This document shows, piece after piece, positions 9,673-18,209 of a DNA stretch of 64,000 nucleotides (the stretch's first letter is position 1; the number at the start of each line of letters is the position of its first letter). Origin of the DNA: an uncultured Methanobrevibacter sp. (GTDB taxonomy: Archaea > Methanobacteriota > Methanobacteria > Methanobacteriales > Methanobacteriaceae); the NCBI RefSeq assembly GCF_900314615.1, contig NZ_OMWA01000009.1, positions 27,525 to 91,524 on the forward strand. The letters run 5' to 3'. The position numbers were made by a program, and so were the translations under genes. The notes under the pieces were generated by a model. The model searched no databases. It had not been told where the DNA came from and saw only the letters and a list, made by a program, of their open reading frames with translations.

Positions 9673-10212
9673 ATGGCAAGATTTGAAGCAATTTATGAAA
9701 TAATGGAATATATCGATGATGAAATTGTTGTCTGCAATATCGGATTTCCTTCAAGAGAACTCTATGAAATCAACGACAGGCCTAAAAACTTTTACATGAT
9801 CGGTTCAATGGGTCTTGCATCATCAATCGGTTTCGGACTTGCACTGGCAAAACCTGACGAGAAAGTTGTCGTTATTGACGGAGACGGATCTCTTTTGATG
9901 AATATGGGTTCACTTGTAACAATCTTTGCAAATAATCCGCAGAATTTAACATGGATTGTTATTGACAATGGTGCATACGGTTCAACAGGAAATCAGGACA
10001 CTTACGCTCAAAAGTTAGATTTGGTTGAAATTGCAAAAAGCGTTGGTTTTAAAAACAGTTTTAACTTTAATGATATTAATTTAAAAGACATTATAAATAG
10101 CGATGACGCAAGTTTTATTGTTTATGAAACCGAAGCTGGAAATTCATCTGCACCGATTATTGACCTTGAACCGGTTGAAATCAAAAAACGATTCATGGAT
10201 GCTATTGAATAA
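9673..10212 (+). CDS. comE: sulfopyruvate decarboxylase subunit beta
   Basis: C-terminal (PP) half of the split ThDP decarboxylase. The cofactor motif is GDGSLLMNMG through IVIDNGAYGSTGNQ. The ATG at 9673 follows GGTGAT with a 3-base gap, and the GGTGAT overlaps the comD stop, so ComD and ComE are translationally coupled. An upstream frame from 9577 lies in comD and is not used. At 179 aa the size is typical. A hairpin terminator is folded round the stop codon. Confidence 0.95.
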   Translation: MARFEAIYEIMEYIDDEIVVCNIGFPSRELYEINDRPKNFYMIGSMGLASSIGFGLALAKPDEKVVVIDGDGSLLMNMGSLVTIFANNPQNLTWIVIDNGAYGSTGNQDTYAQKLDLVEIAKSVGFKNSFNFNDINLKDIINSDDASFIVYETEAGNSSAPIIDLEPVEIKKRFMDAIE

Positions 10213-10237
10213 TTTCAATAGCTATTACTCTTTTTTT
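10201..10237 (+). terminator. intrinsic-type terminator with the comE stop codon in its loop
   Basis: GCTATTGAA at 10201-10209 pairs perfectly with TTCAATAGC at 10214-10222. The 4-base loop TAAT contains the comE stop codon TAA. A T7 tract follows at 10231-10237. This is a 9-bp stem plus U-run at the end of the comDE operon. Confidence 0.7.
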
Positions 10238-10367
10238 ACACTTCATTCTACTTTAATCAATCTATTTTAAGATATTATCAATTTTTGCGTAATATATTTC
10301 AATTATTAGGCTAAATAATGTTTTTAGACACATAATTTTATTAAAAATTAAATTAAACAATAAATGT

Positions 10368-10643
10368 ATGGAAAAACAAGTATTTTTTAATAAGCTAGGA
10401 TATGTTAAAGTATCCACATCAAGAACAAAAATCCTGAAAAGTTTAGAAAACAGTATAAAATTACCTTCAGAAATTGCAAAAGAAACTCGATTAGGAAATA
10501 CTCAAGTATCTAACGGCCTATCCGACCTGAAAAAGGAAAATTTAGTAGTTTGCCTTAATGAAGAATTAAAAAAAGGACGGCTTTATCAGATTACCGATGA
10601 AGGCAGAAAAATCGTTCAGTATTTAAATAATGACATGAAATAA
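10368..10643 (+). CDS. winged-helix transcriptional regulator
   Basis: A 91-residue one-domain DNA-binding protein of the archaeal ArsR/MarR-like winged-helix type. The recognition helix is in IAKETRLGNTQVSNGLSDL and the wing in NEELKKGRLYQITDEGRKI. There is no effector domain. It stands alone after comDE and ends in a clear terminator. A frameshifted paralogue lies at 19675-19928. The nearest candidates for its targets are comDE and the com/Hdr-like operon, but no operator was identified. Confidence 0.85.
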   Translation: MEKQVFFNKLGYVKVSTSRTKILKSLENSIKLPSEIAKETRLGNTQVSNGLSDLKKENLVVCLNEELKKGRLYQITDEGRKIVQYLNNDMK

Positions 10644-10668
10644 TCAAACTTTTCACAAAATTATTTTT

Positions 10669-10698
10669 TAGGGCATAAAAAAGCCCTATTTTAAATTT
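10669..10698 (+). terminator. intrinsic-type terminator after the winged-helix gene
   Basis: TAGGGC (10669-10674) pairs with GCCCTA (10683-10688) across an A-rich 8-base loop and is followed by a T/A-rich run including TTTT and TTTTTT. It lies 26 bases after the stop of the plus-strand regulator gene. Confidence 0.65.
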
Positions 10699-10855
10699 TT
10701 TAAAAAAAATAGGCAATAAACTAGTTTTAGTGAGATTTAGAAAATAATAATTACTAGATTATCACCCATAGATTATATGTTTAAACCAATATATAATTAA
10801 ATTAAAGCAAAGCATTTAGCTAAATCGATGAGAGAAAAATAATTTAAAAAAATTA

Positions 10856-13162
10856 TTATTCCGATTCATCCAGTTCTGCAATTCTTTTATCAAAGTCAGT
10901 TAATTTACGGGCAAGTCCTGAGAAGTATGGAATATATACTTTTGAGAATGTAATCCTTTCAGGATCCTCTCCCATCTCTTCAATTCTGTTTTTAACCCCC
11001 TGAATTTTACGTTCAACTTCATCGTACATCAAATCACCCGGAAACTCACCTATGAATACTCCGTCAGCACCGTTGTCAAGTGCATAGCGGATGTGTTTTG
11101 GTCTTACACGGTTTACTGAAATGACTTTGATGATATGAATAGATTCAGGATAGGAAAGCCTGTTAACACCAATATTGTCAGCAGCAGTATAACCGATATT
11201 GTCTAAAAATACCAGAATCATACGTTCGCCTTTTTGTTTTTTGGACAGTACCCCGTTGATTGTTGCCATAATCTTTTCATCGATATTACCGTTTACAGTA
11301 ATGGCTCTCTGGCTGCATCCGACAAGACATTTGCCGCATCCAGTACAGCTCATAGGATCAATGTAGATTTCATCATTTTGAACACTCATTGATTTGTATT
11401 TGCAGCGTTTGATGCATTCACCACATAACGTACATTTTTCATTGTCAATTTCTGCAATGAACGGTTCAATTTCCACACCACCGTAATTGTATTCGGATAC
11501 TTTTGATGCAGCCGCCGTTGCCTGCATAATTGAGTCTGTGATGTCTTTAGGGTCCTGTGCTGTTCCGCAGACAAATATTCCCTGAACATCAGTAGCTACC
11601 GGCTTGATTTTTGGATGTGACTCCTTGATAAAACCGTCTTCTGTTGTTCCTATATTGAGGATTTCGGCAATTTCGCGAGTACCTGAAGAGGGTTCCATTG
11701 CTGTTGAAAGAACTACCATATCTGCTTCGATTTCAACAAATTCACCTTTCAGAGTATCTTCTGTTCTGACAATGAAATTGTCCCCTTTTCTGACAACTTC
11801 ACCAGGTCTTCCTCTTAAGAATCTCACTTCATTTTCCTGAGTGTGCTTGTAGTATTTTTCAAACATTCCAGGAGTTCTCACATCAGTGTAACATATTAAA
11901 ACGTCAGTATCGGGATATTTATGCTTTATGATGTTGGCATTTTTCAGGGCTACTGTACAGCATATTTTTGAGCAGTATTTGTGTCCGTCTGGCTTTTCAT
12001 CACGGGATCCTACACACTGTATCATTACGACACGTTTTGGAACTTCACCATTTGCTTTTAGAAGTTTTCCTTTTGTAGGTCCGTTTACACCAGTTATACG
12101 TCCCAGTTCAGACTGGGTTATGACATCATCGTATCTTGTGTAACCATATTCCGGACGTTTTTCCATATCAAACAGCTTATGGCCTGTTGCAACAATGATT
12201 GAACCGACCTGAAGAGGAATCCTTTCAGGTTTTCCTCTAAGTTTAATAGCTCTCATGTTACATGCCTTTACACAGTTGCTGCATTTAGTACAGTTTTCCA
12301 TATCAATGACATATGATTCTGGATATGACTGACCAAATGGTCTGTAAATCGCTTTTCTTAATGAAAGATTATCATTCCAGTCATTTGGAACTTCAACTTC
12401 ACATACTTCGGCACATTTGCCGCAGGCGATACATTTTTCTGTATCAACATATCTTGGAGATTTCTCCAAAATCAGATTGTACGTTCCAGCTCTTCTTTCG
12501 GATTCTATAACTTTGGTATTTGTCAAAACCTCAATATTGTCATTCCATACAAGTTCATTCAGTATCGGATTTAAAAGACACATTCCGCACTCTTCTGCAA
12601 TTTTAACAGGTGAGAAAACCTTACCTATTTTTGCCATGTGCCCGCCGATTGAAGGAGACTGTTCTATTAAAGTTACTTTTGTTCCCTGCTTTGCAAGTGA
12701 TAATGCGGCATTCATTCCTGCAATTCCGCCGCCGATGACTGCAACTTCATCAGGAGTCTGGCAGTAAATAGGGTCAACCGCATCGGACTGTTTTACCTTT
12801 TCTATTGATGCATTGATTAATGTTATGGCCTTGTGGGTTGCTTTCTTTTTATCAGAGTGTACCCATGAGCACTGTTCTCTGATATTTGCCATGTCCATAA
12901 GATAGGGGTTTAGAGGTTTTACATAATCCTGAAATGTCTTTTCATGACTGATTGGTGAGCATGCTGCAACAACTACCCTGTCAAGGTCATGGTCAAATAT
13001 TGCATCACGGATAATCTTACGTCCGTTGAGTGAACATAAATTTTCAAACTGTCCTATAAATTCAACATCCAGGGATGCTCTTACTTCATCCAGATCAATT
13101 ATATCTGCTATATTTCCTCCGCACTCACATAAAAACACGCCAACTTTTAAATCATCTCTCAT
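10856..13162 (-). CDS. HdrA-like flavoprotein fused to a cysteine-free MvhD-like domain
   Basis: 768 aa, about 110 longer than stand-alone HdrA. From the N-terminus: the HdrA cap with a C12/C14 pair and C98, an FAD site GGGIAGM (144-150), an Fe-S insert region (C192, C195), two ferredoxin motifs (C244-C254 and C291-C301), a second nucleotide-binding half with CVGSRDE and CSKICC (383-402), and two C-terminal ferredoxin motifs (C577-C587 and C606-C616). Residues about 647-765 align by eye with MvhD, the [2Fe-2S] electron-entry subunit, but every expected cysteine is replaced. Stops and starts overlap with hdrB (4 bases). It is probably an electron-handling subunit for the comA operon rather than the methanogenic HdrA, though a methanogenic role is not excluded. 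Confidence 0.88.
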   Translation of the reverse strand: MRDDLKVGVFLCECGGNIADIIDLDEVRASLDVEFIGQFENLCSLNGRKIIRDAIFDHDLDRVVVAACSPISHEKTFQDYVKPLNPYLMDMANIREQCSWVHSDKKKATHKAITLINASIEKVKQSDAVDPIYCQTPDEVAVIGGGIAGMNAALSLAKQGTKVTLIEQSPSIGGHMAKIGKVFSPVKIAEECGMCLLNPILNELVWNDNIEVLTNTKVIESERRAGTYNLILEKSPRYVDTEKCIACGKCAEVCEVEVPNDWNDNLSLRKAIYRPFGQSYPESYVIDMENCTKCSNCVKACNMRAIKLRGKPERIPLQVGSIIVATGHKLFDMEKRPEYGYTRYDDVITQSELGRITGVNGPTKGKLLKANGEVPKRVVMIQCVGSRDEKPDGHKYCSKICCTVALKNANIIKHKYPDTDVLICYTDVRTPGMFEKYYKHTQENEVRFLRGRPGEVVRKGDNFIVRTEDTLKGEFVEIEADMVVLSTAMEPSSGTREIAEILNIGTTEDGFIKESHPKIKPVATDVQGIFVCGTAQDPKDITDSIMQATAAASKVSEYNYGGVEIEPFIAEIDNEKCTLCGECIKRCKYKSMSVQNDEIYIDPMSCTGCGKCLVGCSQRAITVNGNIDEKIMATINGVLSKKQKGERMILVFLDNIGYTAADNIGVNRLSYPESIHIIKVISVNRVRPKHIRYALDNGADGVFIGEFPGDLMYDEVERKIQGVKNRIEEMGEDPERITFSKVYIPYFSGLARKLTDFDKRIAELDESE

Positions 13163-14100
13163 TTTTCAACCTCCTTCAAGTCCTTTATAATTGAATCTAT
13201 CGCTACGGTATGTGCCTTGACACCGATGACCTTATCAAAATCACCACCCATTGCAAGAGCAATGAACTGTGCAATGTTCAAATGAATAGCCTTAAATTTT
13301 CTGCCTTCCCTTTCAGCTATCAGATGCTGATATCTGTCAAACTGAATATGACAGTTAGGACAAAGATGAACAAGAATATCAACATCCTCATCACAGATTG
13401 CATTCATCTTATCAGCTGTAGCTGTAAATGACAAATCAGGATTGGAATATCGCTGTCTGAATCCTGTTCCGCAGGTAGCTCTTTTGTGATCATACCATCC
13501 AATAGTTCTGCATCCGCATTCCTCAATTATTTCATCCATAATGTTGGGATCCCTTACTCCACCGATAGTATCTTCATAATGCACCTTACAGTAATGACAT
13601 CCGTGATGGGTTGCTATTGTATAATCACTTAAATCATATTTAATATGCTTTTTAATCTCATCCTTTTTATTATAGATGATATCAACTACATGAAATATGT
13701 TTTCAGTCGGTTTAAGGTCATCCTTTTCATATTTTAAGTGTGAAAGACCATTTTCATCAAACAGCCGATTGATGTGATTTCGCAACTCATCCTTTTTGTT
13801 TAACAGCTTTACGGATTTCTTGTTGATTGCATAGCATGTTGCACACATCATTACAAGATTTAGCCTTCCCATATCTTTTGCAATCCTGAAATTCCTTGCA
13901 CCGATTGCTGAGGTATCAATCTGGTTGAATACATCAGAATAATGTCCCAGTCCTGTACAGCAGGTCTGTTTTTCAGATATTGCATAGTCAATTCCCAGTT
14001 TATCAAAAACAAATTTTGTAGATGCTTCAACGCCAGGATATTCAACGCTTACAAGACAGCTTCTGAAAAGAAGGATATCTTTATCTGGAACGTTTTTCAT
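13159..14100 (-). CDS. HdrB-like CCG-domain protein with an altered second motif
   Basis: 313-aa protein with two CCG domains, the type that in HdrB holds noncubane [4Fe-4S] clusters and splits the CoM-S-S-CoB disulfide. Motif 1 is complete: C15, C47-C48, C86 and C89. Motif 2 is not: C168, then T209-C210 where CC is expected, then C247 and C250. An extra C171 appears next to C168 (GCHYC). The gene overlaps hdrA and hdrC by 4 bases each, so the trio is one translational unit. The altered ligands suggest a changed substrate or cluster; this is inference. Confidence 0.88.
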   Translation of the reverse strand: MKNVPDKDILLFRSCLVSVEYPGVEASTKFVFDKLGIDYAISEKQTCCTGLGHYSDVFNQIDTSAIGARNFRIAKDMGRLNLVMMCATCYAINKKSVKLLNKKDELRNHINRLFDENGLSHLKYEKDDLKPTENIFHVVDIIYNKKDEIKKHIKYDLSDYTIATHHGCHYCKVHYEDTIGGVRDPNIMDEIIEECGCRTIGWYDHKRATCGTGFRQRYSNPDLSFTATADKMNAICDEDVDILVHLCPNCHIQFDRYQHLIAEREGRKFKAIHLNIAQFIALAMGGDFDKVIGVKAHTVAIDSIIKDLKEVEK

Positions 14101-14699
14101 GGTTTATCCTCCTCACTCTCTCTTATCTTATCTATTTTTGCCTTAAAACCAGTTATTGTCAGTATTGTACTTACCTCATCAATGACTTCCTTGGAAGGCA
14201 TCAGCGGAGGGTCAAGTTCCAGCTCATTTCTTATTTCATCAAGGTTCTGTCTGAACTGCCACCAGCCCGGAACATCCCTGTCGATGTCCGGGAAAAACCT
14301 CTCAGGAATAGCTCCGATGGCCGCTGTAAAGTAGGAATCTGCAAATCCCAGATATTCATAAAGTTTTTCATAACAGTTTCCGTTTTCAATTGTAATCTGT
14401 TTTAGAATCTGATTTACTTCACAGACGCTGTTTCCAACAGGGCATACGCTGTGACATGTATAACAGTAAAAGCAGTTCCATATATTGTCATCTTCCAAAA
14501 TTGTTTCATCACCATCGAGAACCCTTTCTATGATTTCTCGAGGATTATAATCCGAATGTCTTGCAGCAGGACATGTTGATGTGCACATTCCGCACTGCAC
14601 ACACTTTAAAACACCTTCATCCTTTGAGTTTTTAACATCATTGATTATTTCTTCTGCAAAATCAATCGGAGAGTCTGTAATTTTTTGTTGGGTAGACAT
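14097..14699 (-). CDS. HdrC-like iron-sulfur protein
   Basis: Two [4Fe-4S] motifs, C33/C36/C39/C43 and C76/C79/C82/C86 (numbered from the chosen start), as in HdrC, which wires HdrA to HdrB. An upstream in-frame start at 14738 is rejected because GGTGG lies 4-8 bases before the ATG at 14699. The C-terminal half is helical without cysteines. The gene follows the DUF39-ferredoxin gene by 13 bases and overlaps hdrB. Part of the comA operon. Confidence 0.88.
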   Translation of the reverse strand: MSTQQKITDSPIDFAEEIINDVKNSKDEGVLKCVQCGMCTSTCPAARHSDYNPREIIERVLDGDETILEDDNIWNCFYCYTCHSVCPVGNSVCEVNQILKQITIENGNCYEKLYEYLGFADSYFTAAIGAIPERFFPDIDRDVPGWWQFRQNLDEIRNELELDPPLMPSKEVIDEVSTILTITGFKAKIDKIRESEEDKP

Positions 14700-14712
14700 A
14701 TTACCACCTGTT

Positions 14713-15975
14713 TTACAATTTAAACTCTTTATTTTCAATCATTTTCTTTAATTTTAATGATAATTTGTTTCCTCTTAACCTGTCTGACTGTCTGCATATA
14801 ATAGGAATATTGACATCTTTGCCGTTTATGTTTAAATCAACGCTTCCTGTGTTCATGTCAAATGCATTATTTTCACAGTAATTTGCACACATTCCGCATC
14901 CGTAGCAGTATGCAAGATTCATTCTCTGGTTTTTGAATGCATTTGTAGGACATATTTTTTCGACTACACAGTTTTCACAGCCTGAACATCTATTCCTGTC
15001 ATACTGCGGTCTTAAGTCATAATCTCCCCAAAGTTCAGCATAATTGGTTTCATCCAGCGGCAGGTGACGTCCTTTAATGTCAGCTACAGGAATGTCAACC
15101 ATTTCATCGCGAACTAAAAGATTATTATATATCTCCTCATTTAAAACTGGAATCGGAATTGCTACAGTATCATAGATTTCTCCACCCTGACCTGTCTTAA
15201 ATCCGCCTATATAATAAGGGTCCATTTTACATAAATCCGCTGAAAGCATGAGGTTAGGTTTTTCAGGGCTTGACCTGGTACCGTCACCTAAAATATAACC
15301 CTGCGCCCCGTTGATTAAAACTTTTGAACCTTCCTTAATCACATTGTGAGGAATATCATTTTGAAGAGGGTTCAGGTCTCCGCAGCCTGAAAATGTCAGA
15401 CCCCTCAGGTTTCCTTCCAGAGGTGTTGCTGCAAATATTGATGATACTGATTCGGGATTCGGATTTGTAAATGCAGTATAGTTTTTAAATGCCATACGGG
15501 CACCGATAAGCTGACCACGAGTGATATCCTCAAGCGTTATAGTGTTTTCTATTGTTTTTCCGTCTGCACTTTCAACCCTTACGTCAACTTCATGACCTTC
15601 AAGAAGTTCTTTTAGCAGAAATCCTCCGCCGTAGCTTTCATCATAAATTGAATGTGCAGTTCCGTGAAGAATAACATCAACTGAACCCAGCCATTCGTTC
15701 GGGCAAGGCCCTGCATAAGCAGGCACTCCGTTAATATAAACTTCAGATGCCCTTATGAATTCTCCGGGTTCAGAGATGATAAAGTTAAGGATTGCTGCTG
15801 TTCCACTCATTACGCCGCATGTTCCGCAGGTTACTACATCAACATCTTCAAAGCTTGGAGTGTCTCCTTTTTTTATGAGTTTTTTGAATTCCTCTGCAGT
15901 GTAGATGTTTGCTTCGCCTTTATCTATTTTTTCGTTTATTTCACTGATTGTTCTATTATTAGTCAATTTAGACAC
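14713..15975 (-). CDS. DUF39/COG1900 (homocysteine-biosynthesis family) protein with two C-terminal ferredoxin motifs
   Basis: 420 aa. Residues about 10-320 are a DUF39 domain with conserved cysteines C50, C53 (CGTCGVMSGT), C91 (AGPCPNEW) and C198 (FSGCGDLNPL). Two [4Fe-4S] motifs follow: C330/C333/C336/C342 and C357/C360/C363/C367. In methanogens COG1900 proteins with ferredoxin-type partners make homocysteine from aspartate semialdehyde and sulfide, a reductive aldehyde-to-thiol reaction. Coenzyme M needs the same chemistry on sulfoacetaldehyde. Here the gene starts 2 bases after comA stops and precedes hdrC-like, so a coenzyme M role is favoured; homocysteine synthesis is the alternative. 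Start is GTG. Confidence 0.85.
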   Translation of the reverse strand: MSKLTNNRTISEINEKIDKGEANIYTAEEFKKLIKKGDTPSFEDVDVVTCGTCGVMSGTAAILNFIISEPGEFIRASEVYINGVPAYAGPCPNEWLGSVDVILHGTAHSIYDESYGGGFLLKELLEGHEVDVRVESADGKTIENTITLEDITRGQLIGARMAFKNYTAFTNPNPESVSSIFAATPLEGNLRGLTFSGCGDLNPLQNDIPHNVIKEGSKVLINGAQGYILGDGTRSSPEKPNLMLSADLCKMDPYYIGGFKTGQGGEIYDTVAIPIPVLNEEIYNNLLVRDEMVDIPVADIKGRHLPLDETNYAELWGDYDLRPQYDRNRCSGCENCVVEKICPTNAFKNQRMNLAYCYGCGMCANYCENNAFDMNTGSVDLNINGKDVNIPIICRQSDRLRGNKLSLKLKKMIENKEFKL

Positions 15976-15977
15976 CC

Positions 15978-16748
15978 TTAAATTTTGCCTAAAGTATCTC
16001 CTCTCAATCCCTGCCTTAATGTTTCAAGAGAAGTTATGTCATCTGAGGAAATATTTCCCAAATTAACGGTATTTCCCAATTTTAAAATGAAAAAGACCTG
16101 CTGGTCTTTGTTTGGAGCTTCCCAAAGAATTTTACTGCCGTCAAAATTCTCAAGTATGTAATCTATTTCATCCTCTTTAGCGTTTCCGGACGGGTCAAAT
16201 ATTCCTATGTTTTTGCCGCCTTCCCTTGCCTCCACAATAACAAGAGAAGAACCTGCATCAAGTTCATCCTGCATATATTCGATTCTTTCATCCAATGTGA
16301 GCTCCTTATCCAAATCAGGATTTTTCTTACCCACTTCAGACAGTACTTCAAAGCCTTTTTCTTTGGCCATTTGAATGCATTTCAGTTTATCGCCGTGAGA
16401 TATGGTAGTTGAACCGTCTGATATTTCAACGGCAGGAAAACCTAATTCATGAGCTTCAGCAAAAAACTCTTCAAGTTTATCTGCCATATAAGCCAGTTCA
16501 AATAGTGTTCCGCCAGTATAGGGAGTAATATCATGCTTTTTATACATTTCAACTTTAGCCTTGACTATTTCCCTATCATGTACAATAGAAGTTCCCCATC
16601 CGAATTTAAGATAGTCCACATAATCTCCGGAAATATTCATCAGGCTTTCTGCACTCTCAAGGCCAAGACCCTTGTCCAAAACCATTGTTATTCCACAATT
16701 TCTTGGTTTCGCTTCTCTCTTTTTTGATAAAAATTCAAATGATTTCAA
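15978..16748 (-). CDS. comA: phosphosulfolactate synthase
   Basis: Adds sulfite to phosphoenolpyruvate, the first committed step of coenzyme M synthesis. Motifs of a TIM-barrel ComA are TMVLDKGLG, DYLKFGWGTS, TPYTGGTLFE, VEISDGSTT and KILWEAPNKDQQ. A frame open from a GTG at 16820 would add 24 hydrophobic residues that ComA lacks; the TTG at 16748 is preferred because GTGAT precedes it by 3 bases and it gives 256 aa, near the usual length. It heads the operon with DUF39 and the Hdr-like trio. Confidence 0.93.
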   Translation of the reverse strand: MKSFEFLSKKREAKPRNCGITMVLDKGLGLESAESLMNISGDYVDYLKFGWGTSIVHDREIVKAKVEMYKKHDITPYTGGTLFELAYMADKLEEFFAEAHELGFPAVEISDGSTTISHGDKLKCIQMAKEKGFEVLSEVGKKNPDLDKELTLDERIEYMQDELDAGSSLVIVEAREGGKNIGIFDPSGNAKEDEIDYILENFDGSKILWEAPNKDQQVFFILKLGNTVNLGNISSDDITSLETLRQGLRGDTLGKI

Positions 16749-16867
16749 AATATCACGCGTGTTAATTTTTATTATGTAATCTATAAATAATATGAAATTG
16801 TATATAAAAGTTTTTAACACTTTGCATTAAAAAAAAATTAAAAATAATATGAAAAAAAGTAAAAAAA

Positions 16868-17155
16868 TCAGTGCGCATTAATTTCATTTTCAGATCTTTT
16901 AACTAAATCTGCTAGTGAATTGCGGACATTTTCAGGAATAGATTCATTTTCCTTTTCAGCAACTAATTGAGAAATTATCTTGCATAACACAAAAATAGCA
17001 TGTTTATGCTCAGCTTTTGTTTTGTGAATATGATGAGGACTAATTTTTAGGCTAATATACTCACTGCAATCATTGGTAATTTGGTCATCTTCTGCTAAAT
17101 ATTTTAAAACATATACTAAAAATTGATGTAATTGTATCATTTCGTCTTTATACAT
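16868..17155 (-). CDS. UPF0058 family protein
   Basis: 95-residue helical protein beginning MYKDEMIQLHQFLVYVLKYL, the typical start of UPF0058, a euryarchaeal family of unknown function. There is no cysteine cluster or membrane segment. It lies upstream of comA on the same strand with about 120 bases between, so it may be separately transcribed. The upstream gap up to 17447 (292 bases) is AT-rich and shows no gene. Confidence 0.85.
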   Translation of the reverse strand: MYKDEMIQLHQFLVYVLKYLAEDDQITNDCSEYISLKISPHHIHKTKAEHKHAIFVLCKIISQLVAEKENESIPENVRNSLADLVKRSENEINAH

Positions 17156-17447
17156 AGATATCTAACCCAAAATAACTAATTTAATTTTAGTTAAAATTTA
17201 ACTCCTTTTTCTATACAATAATATTATAGTGTAATCATATTTAAATATTGCATTAAAAAATACTTTACAAAATTTGAAATCTGCAAAAATTAGAATAAAT
17301 GAAATAAGATATCTAACTGTAATCAAAATAATTTTAAAATTAAAAATAATGAACTGCACAGATGAAAAATTCGGACTAGAAAATAAGGTTTTAATCTTTA
17401 AACAATACTTTTAATTAATCAGTTCTATGAGAATATGAAAAGGAAAA

Positions 17448-18164
17448 TCAGTGCTTTATGTCAAACTCATTGGTCTCTACAATCTTAGGCAATTTTCCCA
17501 GAGTACCCACATTATCATCACAAATAATAAGAACACCGTCAAAATACTTTCTGTAATTATCACAGCACTCCAATGCATTGACCACCTTATCTTCACTTGT
17601 AGAACCGTCAACACGGTTGGCAATTTTTGTTGCAAGTCCGTCACATACTGATGCAGAATTGCCTATGACAGTAACTGCATCAGATACGCCAAAACTTATT
17701 GAATGGCCAATCTTTCCAGAAGAAGTTGAAATGCCCAAAGGTTTTTTTCTTTTCTTTATTTCAAAAGCAATATCATTTCCCAAAACTTCATTGTTAGAGT
17801 AAATTCCGCACAATACCTTTCTGTCGTTTAAAATCGCAACATCTCCACCGTTTTCAACTATCGAATGACTTGAATTATTTTTAATGAGATACTCAAGGGC
17901 CATCTCAGAAATTGTCCCCGCAACACATGCCATCGGACCAACATCACAGACAATTGAAGATTCATACATCCTCAAAACTATATCAGAGAGATTATCATCA
18001 GGGATTTTTAAAGGGGAAAATGAAAGTAGAAAGTCATCATTTCCAAGGATATAATCTTTAAGATTCCTTCGAATGGATAAAATATATCTTTTCAAATCAT
18101 GACTGACCAAATCTGTTGTAAGTCTTATATGGGTTTCGCCGATATCAATTTCTGAAAACTGCAT
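17448..18164 (-). CDS. UPF0280 (COG2122) ApbE-like protein
   Basis: 238 aa, related to the FAD-dependent ApbE fold. Visible motifs are GPMACVAGTISE, the region VENGGDVAI, and GISTSSGKIGHS(I)SFG with DAVTVIG, all typical of UPF0280. In methanogens COG2122 genes cluster with COG1900 and are implicated in sulfide assimilation, which fits the nearby DUF39 gene. No Shine-Dalgarno is visible; the ATG may be near-leaderless. It is divergent from cpgS across 45 bases. Confidence 0.85.
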   Translation of the reverse strand: MQFSEIDIGETHIRLTTDLVSHDLKRYILSIRRNLKDYILGNDDFLLSFSPLKIPDDNLSDIVLRMYESSIVCDVGPMACVAGTISEMALEYLIKNNSSHSIVENGGDVAILNDRKVLCGIYSNNEVLGNDIAFEIKKRKKPLGISTSSGKIGHSISFGVSDAVTVIGNSASVCDGLATKIANRVDGSTSEDKVVNALECCDNYRKYFDGVLIICDDNVGTLGKLPKIVETNEFDIKH

Positions 18165-18209
18165 ATTTTATAATTTAACTTATAAAATATAAAAATTATA
18201 TTAAATAGT

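Noticed and set aside
10856..14699. Reading the Hdr trio as the ordinary methanogenic heterodisulfide reductase
   Set aside because: The HdrB motif and HdrA tail are abnormal and the genes are embedded in the comA operon; the standard role is not excluded but is not supported here.
16749..16820. 24-residue N-terminal extension of ComA from a GTG
   Set aside because: Hydrophobic extension not typical of ComA; the TTG at 16748 has GTGAT at the right spacing.
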